The notes under the pieces were generated by a model. The model ran no database searches. It had not been told where the DNA came from and was given only the letters and a program-made list of their open reading frames with translations. A stretch of 64,000 nucleotides of DNA from Dermanyssus gallinae (taxonomy: Eukaryota > Arthropoda > Arachnida > Mesostigmata > Dermanyssidae). Shown here piece after piece: positions 53,515-64,000 of this stretch. The translations under genes and the position numbers were made by a program. How positions within the stretch are numbered: the first letter of the stretch is position 1; each line of letters begins with the position of its first letter. The DNA lies in contig QVRM01002061.1 in assembly GCA_003439945.1 (NCBI GenBank), positions 1 to 64,000 on the forward strand, read 5' to 3'.

Positions 53515-54202
53515 AATCCAGTATCCAGGGATCGGATTATTTGTATTGATTGTACACCGCGCGTAAATGTGCACATGCTTAGAAGCTGATATACACCGAC
53601 ACAAGTGCCTGATGCGACGGCGAGGAAGCGTCGTCAGAAGATTGTGCGGCGCGTAATAATTATGATGACATTGTAGATTTTTTTTCCAACCTTCAGGTTT
53701 ACACGAAGGATGTTCATTTAGGTATCACTAGTGTGGAGCTAGAACCTAACGCTGACGAGATGAGGCGTCAGCCATTTAGAAGGATATTTTTGACTTATCG
53801 CGCGGCAACTCAAAGCAAAGTAGCCTATTGTACTTAGAGGGTTGCTCAGCTGATAGTATATTGAATGATGTGTGTCGCGATAAGCATATACAGACGCCTC
53901 GTAGTGAGCAGTTTGTTGGTTAATTAATAATATTTTCTTACCGTCGGATCAACAGTTGAAGATCATGACAGGCCACCGTCAATTAAAGCTAAGCAAGGCA
54001 CGAAGCACGGCCTAAAGATTCAGTGTTCGCACGGAAACACCTATTTCTGAAATAAATTTAAATCTACAACACTGAACATCGCTTGATAGGCACCTAAGGA
54101 CTTGAGCTTTATTGTGTACAAAACGTGTTGAATGCTGTAAATATCACAATTTTCTCTCTCTGTCTGTATATACACATTGAAAATATTTTACATTTCAAAA
54201 TC

Positions 54203-54363
54203 GCGGCAAGGTGTTCATAATCAAATATTGGGCTATAAATTTTAATAGCCGTAAACAATTTGACAATATATATATATATATATATATATATGTAAATAGT
54301 CAAATTGTTTACGGTTATTATTATTTATAGCCTAATTTTGGATTATGAACACCTTGTCGCCAA
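54203..54363. repeat. Long inverted repeat with (TA)n loop
   Basis: The left arm (54203-54264, containing GGCAAGGTGTTCATAATC and CCGTAAACAATTTGAC) and right arm (54299-54363, containing GTCAAATTGTTTACGG and GATTATGAACACCTTGTCGCC in part) are reverse complements of about 60 bases, with a few mismatches and a 3-4 base length difference. The loop is mainly TA. Confidence 0.92.
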
Positions 54364-56534
54364 GCGTCTTGAAGTCGGCCCCGTCTTCGGATCTGCTAAG
54401 GATGTCGTGTGGCACTACAACTTCATTGGCAATATTTTTGTACTAAAAAACAAGGGTCGCATAATGCTTAAGACTGTATTTAGCAAGAAGCGACTCTTAA
54501 TAGTATTAAATATGACTGGTGTTACACTAAGAGAACAGCTAACTTTAGTTTGGTTTCGAGGGTTAGGTTGAGGCGATGAGATGCAAATATCGTATATATT
54601 ACATATAGTCTTCATATTTCATGAACATCATATCAATGTTTTTCAATTACATAAACGAAGGTTCGCCATAATGTTACAATAATTCATACAAAAGAAATCG
54701 CCATTTCATATGTCATATTGACGGTCATATCTACGCTAGCCTACACGACTTTTTCCGTTTAAGGAGGCTTTGTTTGAAATACAATCGAAATTAATCGACT
54801 AGGTAAATAACTTGTACTAGACATTGAATGTACATTTGTTAATAAAGGTACCCTCTCTTAATTCGACTCAAATAATTCAACATTCCTCTGCAAACGATTA
54901 TAGCGGATTTGCAATGACACACCCGTTTCGGCCGATCATCTGTATCAATGATCAAAGGATGTAATTATTCAGCTACATTCTGAACGCTTATAGCTGGAAG
55001 ACCCACAGATCCTTTTCAACACACTTTCCTTCATGACGTCTTTAAACAGTCGGCGTTTCGGAATGAATACTTTGCAATCCCTTTCTTCTTCTCTACTACC
55101 CAGCATATCTGCCCTCACGAGTTTTTATCAATCTCGTTTATATTCTGTTCGCTTCATTATTGACTGCTGCGCACCGATGCTCGTGCTCACCCTAGCCCAA
55201 GCGCAATTCGCTGGAATCACACCTGTCTCCGAATGTCAACTTTGGCCAGTTAAATATGCTGCAGCTTGCAAAGTACTAGATATCGTAAGGTCTATATGCA
55301 ACTCGTAATCAGATTTGTGAAAAGTAGACGCCTTCCCCGTATTCAACGCCTCAAGATCCTCAAATGCTATTCAGTCAAGCGCCTTCTTCCTCTCCGTCCA
55401 GCGTCCATCTAACACGCACAATTTCCGTGCGGTGCCACTGCGTTTCCGCACTGCGTTTTAATGTCAAGCTTCGCAAAATTAGGTCAATGCCATGTTATAG
55501 TACTTTAGTGAGTTCGAGTGTTCTAGCCTAGACAGTCTATCAACCCCTTTTCAAAACAATAGATCTGTCTGTGACAATCGCTAAAATCGGTAAAGCAATA
55601 CATCCTACGCGGACTGTACAGAATAGGGAACGCAGACATTCATGTAAAAGCAGAAAGCTTTTCCATACGCGGCGACATCGGTCAACATCGGCCGTGCAAG
55701 GTAGGCAAACGCCTCACTTCTTAGTTAGTTCGCTAGAAAATAATAGTGAAGCGCGGTAGAGCTTTCGAGCACATCAGGAAATCTCACCATAACTCTTGTA
55801 AAGTAGTAAAAACGCTAATTGGCCATAATCCTATCGTTCGATACGTCTCAAATCAAATATTTCACCGTGTCAACGAGTGAACTCGCTCTTACGATATGTC
55901 AACGCTCGCTTCTGGTCCTGTCGGTCAACGAAAGGCTCATTATCGTAATGAGTCATTCACCTCTAACTTTGTTTGGAATTATTTCGCGTCATTTCAAAGT
56001 CCATCTGTCACGAGAAACATGGCAGGACCATTGCAGCTGACGTCTTTCAGCTGACGAATAGAATTACCAGAGCTGTATGATCGAAAAGCTGTACGAGAGT
56101 TATGAAAACTACCATATATATATATATGTTCACGTTTACACGGGTGCGTGAAATAAAGAAAAACTCCATGATGGGTAAGTCTTTGATGTCTGGCTTTCCA
56201 GTCACCTGCTTTATTATTTTCGCTGTTGCTGTTCTCATTGTGGTTGCTACTGCTTGCTGCTCGTGGTTCTTCTTTTTTCTCTTCTTCTTCTTCTTCTCTT
56301 GTTGTCACTTGCATCGGTCGCCTATTTTTGCCAGTACTTTTTTATTCTTGAAGGTTCGGCTACAACATCCATAGTGTATTTGAATACACGTATGCTCCGT
56401 GGACACGACACAATCGTCACACCTCTCGAAGAAGAAGCATCTTCATCACTAATTCGTCGTGCCTCACCACGTCGCACGATGATGTAGCGGCGTTTAGTTG
56501 CTTCTACCTGTTTACTGTCTATTGTTGTGTTATC

Positions 56535-56536
<2 letters not shown>

Positions 56537-56591
<55 letters not shown>
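56537..56591. repeat. (TA)n array
   Basis: Near-perfect TA. Confidence 0.96.
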
Positions 56592-56592
<1 letters not shown>

Positions 56593-57859
56593 ATTGCCAC
56601 CTTGAGTGGAACATCAATGCAACCAGGCAGCGCAATGATGATAACTTGCATGACAATGCGATGTACCTTCACTACAATTACTACGACCACTACACTGATA
56701 CTACTATTACTGTTCAGTTTATATTCGTGTCGTCGATGTACACACATCATCATATATGATTATTTATTCCATCACACTTTGTTACATTTACAGCTCGTGT
56801 ATGCTTATGTCAGTCTAGGTAACTCATCCACCTCCACCTCGCACTCAGATCGCAGACAAACCGCATACATGTGTGTGTGTGTGTGTGTTTATAGCTCGTC
56901 CATTTCCGCATCTCCTGTCTTGTACGTACGACCAATTATAATAGGTGGACGAATGCCTATGCTATACAAAGTTTCATTTTTTCGTTCGCTTGATGCAATA
57001 TATCGTCCCTGGAACTCTCGTCATGGTCAAGGACCCCCCTGTCATTTATCATGCACGTGAGCCTACGCTAGTGTCTTTCTCCTTCCGCCTCGACCTTCTT
57101 GTCGAGCAGACCACAGTATTGACAGACCCTTCTTCTTGATAATCAACAACAATATTCTCTTGCAATAGTAACATCAACAACAACAACGACGAAGACAACA
57201 ACAACAATAACAACAACGACAATTAACCTCACTAGAAATAATCGGATTCCACCGGAAGCCGGTCTATACTGGTGCTGCTTATCGTCAACAAAATCCATCA
57301 CTGCTTATTGCTATTTAGCAGAAAATGTACCAGATTATAAGTACAAGAAAGCAGGCAAACCAATGTATACAAAATATCGCAAGGGAAAACGTATAAAATC
57401 AAGCAACATCGGCTAGAGTAGTTGCAGACCACTCCCATCACTGAGCCCTTGTCTGCGTTCAAGCGCTTTAAAGAACTGAATAAGTAGTGCGGACTGCGTA
57501 TAACTTAAAATCTTATCTTATTATGCGTTGCGAGAAGCCTTAACTGCAATCGGCAGCAAAACTGTTCGCATAGAAACGTATCACTAGACGCTATTCCCGG
57601 AACACTAACGAATTCCGGCGTGGATCGACCACCAACCAGAGCGTCGAATTTCAATGGCCAATCGATTCCACTATTACTAAGCATAATACTACTAACAATG
57701 ATATCGACCATATTTACGACCAACAGTATTGTTTCGAAGATTAGTGGTCAACAAATAAATCAACTGCGTATCATATTGGCAAGGATAAATATATAGAATC
57801 GGCAACGATCTACCGCGGCAAAATCTGTGGTCAATGAAAATGCTTGCAACTTCCCGATG

Positions 57860-57897
<38 letters not shown>

Positions 57898-58279
57898 ATG
57901 TACGGCTGATGGCTGCCACCGATTCTTTTACACCTTGGGTATAATATGCTAGTTTGCCGTTGTCCGTTGAGTTTTCTGGTTATGTTCGCTCAAATACGTC
58001 ATATGTCTACGCTGAGCGATACTTTATCGGTTGCTATCGTTTCAGTGAGAGTGAGATACATACATAATGGCGTTCAGTAGGGTGATTTTTTGTGATAGTT
58101 TCGTGACTGTGACTTCTTCCATATCAATTATTCTCTCTCTCTTTCTCTCGTGACCTATGCTGGGCATCTTCTGACAGATGCAACCGATAGCCTTTACGAT
58201 CTGCATTTTAGCATTCACCACACAAAACATTTCTACAACTCCATACGATTTTGCACGGTGAGCTCATGGCAAGGATAAG

Positions 58280-58332
<53 letters not shown>

Positions 58333-58944
58333 AGATGAAATCAGGTTCAAGAAAAAGGTGAAATAACACTTGAATAATACAGAGCAAAATAAACCGATAT
58401 TGCATCACTGCATGCGAAACTCTATATGACATAACTAATCTTAATCAGCGGCATCACATGGGATCACACTTGCACGAACCGAGAGAATCCTGTGCCTAAT
58501 CGCCATCTACATTGATGAGATGAAAGTTTCTTAGAATACGCTAAAGCATTAACATCTACATAATCACAGATAAGTGAAGGTGAAAGTAAACAGTAAGCGA
58601 TACTTTGTTTTTCACTAATTCACAAACATTAGTAAATGTTACAAAAATAACAAATGTCTTGTAAGTATAATTAGTTAAGTGGTGCGTTCCAACAATTACT
58701 ACCTTACTTAAATAGAAAATAGTAGCATAGTTACATAAAAAAATATCATGTACCCACAAACAAGCACATTGGTAACTTTTTATCGATAAAAGGCAGAAAA
58801 GCTGACTAAAATAAATTCTAGTTGCACTGGAATGTAATGCCTTATTGCGTCGCAACAACAGAAAATTTCAATTAAAAAAAAATACATCAAAACAGTCGAA
58901 AAGTGCCAACTTCTATTCCTTAAGATTAAACTTAAAACTTCAAT

Positions 58945-58963
58945 TATATATATATATATATAC

Positions 58964-59026
<63 letters not shown>

Positions 59027-59033
59027 TATATAC

Positions 59034-59082
<49 letters not shown>

Positions 59083-59087
59083 TATAC
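58945..59087. repeat. Long (TA)n array
   Basis: About 140 bases of TA with periodic CATA and AAATA steps. Confidence 0.97.
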
Positions 59088-61736
59088 ACACTAAACATTA
59101 CAAAGAGTTTTAAAGAGAGCACTGTAAAGCAAAGTGCCAATAAACTCTGAGGTGATTGACAACAATAGTGCTGTCGCCAAGCTTTGTAAGCATTTGGCCG
59201 TGCTTATCAATAGTTGTCAGAGTAGAGAATAAACTATGGATATGTAAAAATTGTATGTTTGTTTACTACGCTCTACTACGTAGCCCACTAAAGCTTCAAC
59301 GCTAATCGTTAAATCGGCGGTACGTCTGATCGGTGCAAGAAAATCACGTCGAGGCCCATGAAGCCGAACACAGGGGAAAGGATGTCAGATAGCGAAAGAT
59401 AAAAGAAAAAACGTGCAATCGAAAATAAGAAAGATATCTTGCACCTACTTTGCCTGCAGCGAGACCTTTAACAACACATCTGATCAGCAATGGCAGCGCC
59501 CATTTTCTTAATCGTTGACGTCAAACGACCATTTCAAAGAATCGTCAGATACCCTTCAGCACTGCGTGTCAACTAGTGTTATCATTGACATATCACAACG
59601 GGTCGAAAGGATGAAGGCGCGGTGAGAGTGATTTTATGGTGACGTCGAAGAGGACAATTATAAACTGGCACTGCCACCGTCTTAAATACGCTGCCGCTAT
59701 GCTGTTTTTCTACGTCATACGACAATTTGCCCTCCTTCTGTCTTCAACGCGACCACACCGTCTAGACACGTCTCTTAAGGGTTTCGACGGTCTACATTTA
59801 CGCGCTCTAGGCATAAGTAGAGGTCCAGTAGAAGCACGATGAAGAATGTATCTCAACTCAAATGCCAGTGATAAAGAACTTCTGTTATTCGAAACTTCAG
59901 CACTAGGACTAAATACATAAAAAACGTTGTACACAATCAATAGTAGAAAATTGCCAGGTAGAGGTGCTAGGCGTCCAGAGTCCGGAGGGAATGCCAAATT
60001 ATCTTGGCCTTGCCTTCCACTAGACAGATAGAGAGAGAGAGCACTGTATCGGGTATACTTGTGACGCATGTGCACACGTTCACGTAAATAGTGAGCCGAT
60101 GTATCGTCTCTGTTAATAGTCGTTATGCATTCATTATGTATGCTGTTTCCTGTGACTACCATACCACACTTTCTTTTTTGCTACTTACTAGATTATCCCT
60201 TTGGAAAGTGTGCTAATTAGGCATCGTTCTCTACGCCACTTGATAAATCCGTGATACATAGCCAGTTATCTTTACACACTGAGCGGGAGCGACCGACTGA
60301 ACGAGCGAGAACGGGACAGAGACTTCTGCAGCATTAGTGGTGCAACTGGCCAAACGCCAGTTTACTGAAACGGCGCCTCTCCGTTCATCTCAAGTCATCG
60401 TCGTTCGAGACGCCGCCAAAGTGCAACATATACATTTTGCTTGCCTTTTCTCCGTATTCGTAGACCCGATCACGGTCGCTCTGTCACGCCGCCCGCCGCT
60501 TAATTGCCGCACGTCAACGCTTCTCGGCCTTCAGTTTTGCGTTCGTTTCTATGGGTGAAACAGCGCGTGTCTACGCGATGCGTCGTGTGTGCTCATTGTG
60601 ACTGATATGAGACTGAGGTCGTGTCGTGTCACCACCGTCGTGGTAGTGGTGGAGATCCGGTGGGGTTCGTCGGTGGTGAGCGTCGACCATGCTGCTCCGG
60701 GGTACTCTGATCTATTTGCCTGCGTCTACTACACGTCGTTGACGTCGTCGTCTTTAAGATGCCCCCTTGAGGCTAGATCAGATATATATATAGTCATCAC
60801 GAGTTGGGGGCTCGCAATGGACTGGTGGGGTTCGACCTTGATACCAATCACGGACTGCCCTTTTAGCCATCTGGCCCGGAGAAAAAGGCAGTACCACCTA
60901 CCGCCGATCGGTGCAGAAACGGCAACAGTACTGACCGAGATCGATCAGCCGATCGTTCGAACAAAGTGAGGTCGTACTGTTGGTGTGCTGATGAGACAAC
61001 GGAGCGCACAGGCGGAATTCCTGCTCTTCGACGGACGCCCGTGGGTGCCCGTGTGAAGAGCTGAGTGGGCAGAACTAGTCCACTCGCCGGACAGAGATTC
61101 GAATCTTCACAGATCAATATGACCGTGCGTTCAAAAGACGGTGCCTCTGTATTCTGCGAGACAGTCGGCCCTGCCGGATTCAGCAGGCTACCTACCTTCC
61201 TTCCATTTGGCACAGCCCAGTAACCTGGTATCGTAACTTGCTGCCCAGCTGCAAGTCGGCCACTTACTGATGACGACGCTGCACGTATTAGTTGCTGTTC
61301 GTTACTACTCTAGATCTATACTGCTATTGGTGATATTTCCGACGGTCAACGGCCTGGGAATTCCAATTGCCCTCCTAAGGGCAACTTGATTCTTCAAAAC
61401 TTTTCCTTCTTACTCTCTGGCCTCTCATATGTTTATCCGCCTCCGGCGGGGCTCTCGTCCACAGCAACAGCTACAATGGTTGTAGTTCGATATCGTGATC
61501 GTAAGGCGTTTGTTGTGGTTTCTTGTTGTGTACCCTTGTCGTTGTTGTTGTTGTTGTTGCTGTTGCTGCTCGTGAGGTCATTGTTTGCACTATGGCACCC
61601 TGCAAGCTCGCTGAGTTAAGTCGCCCGAAAGCTGAGCTCTAGGAATGATGGCAACCTTGCAGCCCATGATTGGCTTGCCTTCAACTCCCGCGACAAACGT
61701 TGAAGTTTAGCTGCTGCTGCTGAGGCAAACATAGCC

Positions 61737-61863
61737 TCAATTGCCGGGGCCGGGAAGTGACACGAAACACGAATGGCAGACTCGGACGCTTTTTTCAGAA
61801 TCAATCCGACTGATTTGCGCTTCGTAGCGGCTGCATTTGGCACAAAAGAGTTGGCCGCAGTTC
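61737..61863 (-). CDS. WDFY3: WDFY3 last exon
   Basis: The acceptor TGTGTTTACAG precedes 61863. The exon completes Arg, then reads NCGQLFCAKCSRYEAQISRI and VRVCHSCFVSLPGPGN before TGA at 61739-61737. Confidence 0.92.
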
Positions 61864-62104
61864 CTGTAAACACACCCATACAAAGATCGGCGTGAAGATA
61901 CATTAGGCAAGATTCCAGCTATTGAACGCCCTAAGACTGCATATCCACTGCACATAAAAAACGCTTTTATATTATATATGCTTTCAAATGTATAAAAAAC
62001 TTTAATACATGCAAATCTTAGAATAAGTAATTTCCAAATGGAAAACCGCCGGTTTGCGACTTCAAGAATCATAGCCACCGATTATTTTCCCTAATCCGTT
62101 CCAT

Positions 62105-62136
<32 letters not shown>

Positions 62137-62162
62137 GTGACATTCCTAACAGAGTTCACAGG

Positions 62163-62199
<37 letters not shown>

Positions 62200-62992
62200 A
62201 GTGTGTGTTGGATGTGACATTCTCAACAGACGTTCACAGGGTTGGTTCACAGTTTTTTCCTGTACGCATCTGTTAAAAGGGTTATATCCAGCGTAAATAT
62301 AACTGTAACAGTTTATTTATATAACTTTGTTATGTTAGCACCTTGGAGTGAACAATTGTCTCCGCGTGAGCGTGCCAAAAGTCTTTCTTACTCGTATCAG
62401 CTGTTCATTATCCATCTTGAGACGGTCTCCATTTTTGCATTACAAAGATGATGTTGATTAAAATAAAAGCTGCACCCATTGAAGCGCTACGTATAAATTT
62501 AAACGACGAGGGATCTATGGTCTACTTAGTTTAGTGTGCACAACTACCATACGAGCAGACAAAAGAGTAACAAAAATAACAATTGCAATGACGGCAACAA
62601 CAACAACAACAACGACGACGATGGCAATAACAACAATAACAACAACAGCAACGACGGCAACAACAACCCTAAAATAAAAGAACTACATCATCACAAGCCC
62701 TCCCCGGTGTCTGACAAGCCTGTCTAATGCCTGTCTGGCAGCTAGCCCGTCAGCCAGTTAAGCAGAGCACTCACCGGCAGTGGTGCCTCCTTTCGGTAAG
62801 CGAGAACTTGAGCTGGCACGAGGCATTGCTGCACTGTTCGACGGTATCGTCGCGCACCCAATGATCGGAGCGGGCGCCGGCCTCGTTCGAGACGCTCCAC
62901 TGGAACACGCGGCCTCTGGCGTCACCCACGTACACGTGCCGGTGATCCCGTGAGATGCCAACAGCAGTCACCGCTGCCGGCTCTTTGTTGTC
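61737..62992 (-). CDS. WDFY3: WDFY3/ALFY (blue cheese) C-terminus: last WD repeat and FYVE finger, partial gene
   Basis: WDFY3 is a very large scaffold for selective autophagy of protein aggregates; its FYVE finger binds phosphatidylinositol 3-phosphate. Two minus-strand exons (62775-62992 and 61737-61863) join in phase. They read AVGISRDHRHVYVGDARGRV and FQWSVS (last WD repeat), then DHWVRDD, SLTERRHHCR, NCGQLFCAKCSRYEA and VRVCHSC. All three FYVE marks (WxxD, RRHHCR, RVC) are present. The match to the end of human WDFY3 is very close. One oddity: the first zinc pair is spaced CX4C (CSNASC), while the human protein has CX2C. The gene continues beyond 64000; no further exon was recognised in the window. 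A LINE 3' fragment and (TA)n tracts lie in the intron. Confidence 0.93.
62104..62241. repeat. Compound (TA)n array with duplicated spacer
   Basis: TTGGATGTGACATTCCTAAC (from ~62132) and TTGGATGTGACATTCTCAAC (from ~62208), each continuing with an AGAGTTCACAGG / AGACGTTCACAGG end, flank a second (TA)n block. Confidence 0.9.
62311..62385 (-). repeat. 3' end fragment of the RLE retrotransposon family
   Basis: TTATGTTAGCACCTTGGAGT and AACAATTGTCTCCGCG match 33017-33056 next to the intact element, in the same orientation. Homology ends near 62385, so only the 3' untranslated tail was inserted. Confidence 0.82.
62775..62992 (-). CDS. WDFY3: WDFY3 penultimate exon
   Basis: The acceptor ATGATGCTGTGCTGCAG precedes 62992 and the donor GTGAGT follows 62775. 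It encodes DNKEPAAVTAVGISRD onward to ERRHHC plus two bases of Arg. Confidence 0.92.
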
Positions 62993-63273
62993 CTGCAGCA
63001 CAGCATCATGCATCATCAGCAGCAGCAAGAGCGTACAACACGTGTAAGACATCGCCACACGAACGGACAACGGAAACGACAGCGGAATGAGGAGGAGGAG
63101 GAGAGGCGAAGGCGTACAACGACCGTCAAAGCGCATTTTGCAGGTGTAAATAACTCACATGTGCTGCTAGGTTATTCGTATTAGCTTTTAACGGAAATAT
63201 AACGGCAACGGCAATATGATATATCTTCAGTACATAATATGGACTTTGAAGCCTATGACATATATATATATAT

Positions 63274-63358
63274 GCAACCCACTCTATATGAGATAGAGTA
63301 AGATTCCCAGTGCACGCGTTCTCGGGAGACAATTGTCGCTCCATTTGTATTCTTAATA
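63274..63358 (+). repeat. 3' end fragment of the RLE retrotransposon family, opposite strand
   Basis: The plus strand reads CAACCCACTCTATATGAG (the last ORF2 codons of the 15.0-kb subfamily), then GTGCACGCGTTCTCGGGAGA, the family quasi-palindrome and CTCCATTTGTATTCTTAATA. (TA)n lies on both sides (63258-63273 and 63370-63424). Confidence 0.82.
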
Positions 63359-63367
63359 AATGAGCTG

Positions 63368-63369
<2 letters not shown>

Positions 63370-63420
<51 letters not shown>

Positions 63421-63424
63421 TATA
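63370..63424. repeat. (TA)n array
   Basis: Near-perfect TA with one TG step. Confidence 0.97.
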
Positions 63425-63429
63425 TTCAT

Positions 63430-64000
63430 AATTCAATTTTGTCTAAGTTTACGCGTTCACCTTCAGCCTTGAATAGCCCTGGTCGGCATCACTGGATAAG
63501 CAATCCTAATTTTTAAATTTTGCAATGCTAAATTGAGATTACGTTGCTCCGCTGGACATCAGTGGAAATTCTCTGGCGTGAGGATTGTGCATATTCTTCG
63601 TGAGAATTGAGCGCACTTTCTTATCCCCCGTAGTTATCTTCAAAGTTAGTTCACTCAACTTAGTCAATAGTCTCTCAGTCAGGGGCCCGGTGGTCCAAGA
63701 TCTCGATGACCACTTGGCTAATGTTCTGTGCTCTAGTCAGTTTGGCGGATTTGTTATTTTCTGCTAAACTATGCTACCAATTTTTGGTGAAAATCAATCT
63801 TCTGTGTATGTATAACGTGTCGAAATCACGTTTGGCCTGACCTGAGGAGATTGTAGAACTTCCATCAATCTTTTAAATCCCAATTAAATAAGGAGGCGAA
63901 AATGTCGTGTTTAGGGGTGCCAGTAACGTTTAACATGTTAACGTGGGCCTCGTGGGGCATCACGTGATCTCGATTTTAGCAAACTGTTCTCAATACGATT
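63430..64000. other. No recognisable gene
   Basis: This should be WDFY3 intron, judging from the gene's direction. I see no exon or repeat. Confidence 0.45.

Larger units (their letters stand above)
53515..61736. other. Long stretch without recognisable genes
   Basis: About 8 kb between TRPT1 and WDFY3. It contains the inverted repeat at 54203-54363, several (TA)n arrays (56113-56127, 56537-56591, 57863-57893, 58282-58328, 58945-59087), AAC triplets near 57165-57225 and GTT/CTT triplets near 61535-61575. Open frames are short, and those over 100 codons are built on microsatellites. Confidence 0.5.

Overview
The window is nuclear DNA from a metazoan, most likely an arthropod. It has spliced genes with GT-AG introns, tRNA-derived SINEs, non-LTR retrotransposons, a mariner DNA transposon and very abundant (TA)n and (AAC)n/(GTT)n microsatellites. 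A chelicerate (mite or tick) is my guess, but nothing here proves it. Long stretches are non-coding, and most open reading frames in them are chance or satellite-encoded.

Four host genes can be reconstructed from split exons with matching phases. (1) Max, the bHLH-zipper partner of Myc, lies on the minus strand at 8435-11295 in three exons. (2) Mitochondrial ribosomal protein uL3m (MRPL3) lies on the plus strand at 23818-29908 in three exons. (3) tRNA 2'-phosphotransferase (TRPT1/Tpt1) lies on the plus strand at 50403-53407 in three exons. (4) The last two coding exons of WDFY3/ALFY (blue cheese), carrying the terminal WD repeat and the FYVE finger, lie on the minus strand at 61737-62992; the rest of that gene is outside the window. 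Max and MRPL3 each appear to carry a single extra base that breaks the reading frame, which points to assembly indels or to decay.

The most striking element is an apparently intact, bicistronic non-LTR retrotransposon on the minus strand at about 32998-37466. Its ORF1 is a 494-residue Gag-like protein with three zinc knuckles. Its ORF2 is a 962-residue protein with an N-terminal C2H2 finger, a reverse transcriptase with a YLDD active site and a C-terminal restriction-like endonuclease. The two ORFs overlap in the pentanucleotide TAATG, a stop-restart arrangement. A small hairpin sits just before the ORF1 start. Short 3' fragments of the same family occur near 15.0, 62.3 and 63.3 kb and share a conserved quasi-palindrome; two of them are embedded in (TA)n. 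A decayed internal piece lies at 45.6 kb.

Other mobile DNA includes two SINE families, called SINE-A and SINE-B here, several copies of which have clear target-site duplications. There are two complementary-damaged mariner copies (2.5-3.5 kb, and inside TRPT1 intron 1), fragments of APE-type LINEs (near 0.1, 17.4, 27.5, 39.4 and 41 kb) and a candidate solo LTR at 40.0 kb. The regions 4.4-8.4, 11.3-14.8, 18-20.9, 31.2-33.0, 42.6-45.5 and 53.5-61.7 kb hold no gene I can recognise.
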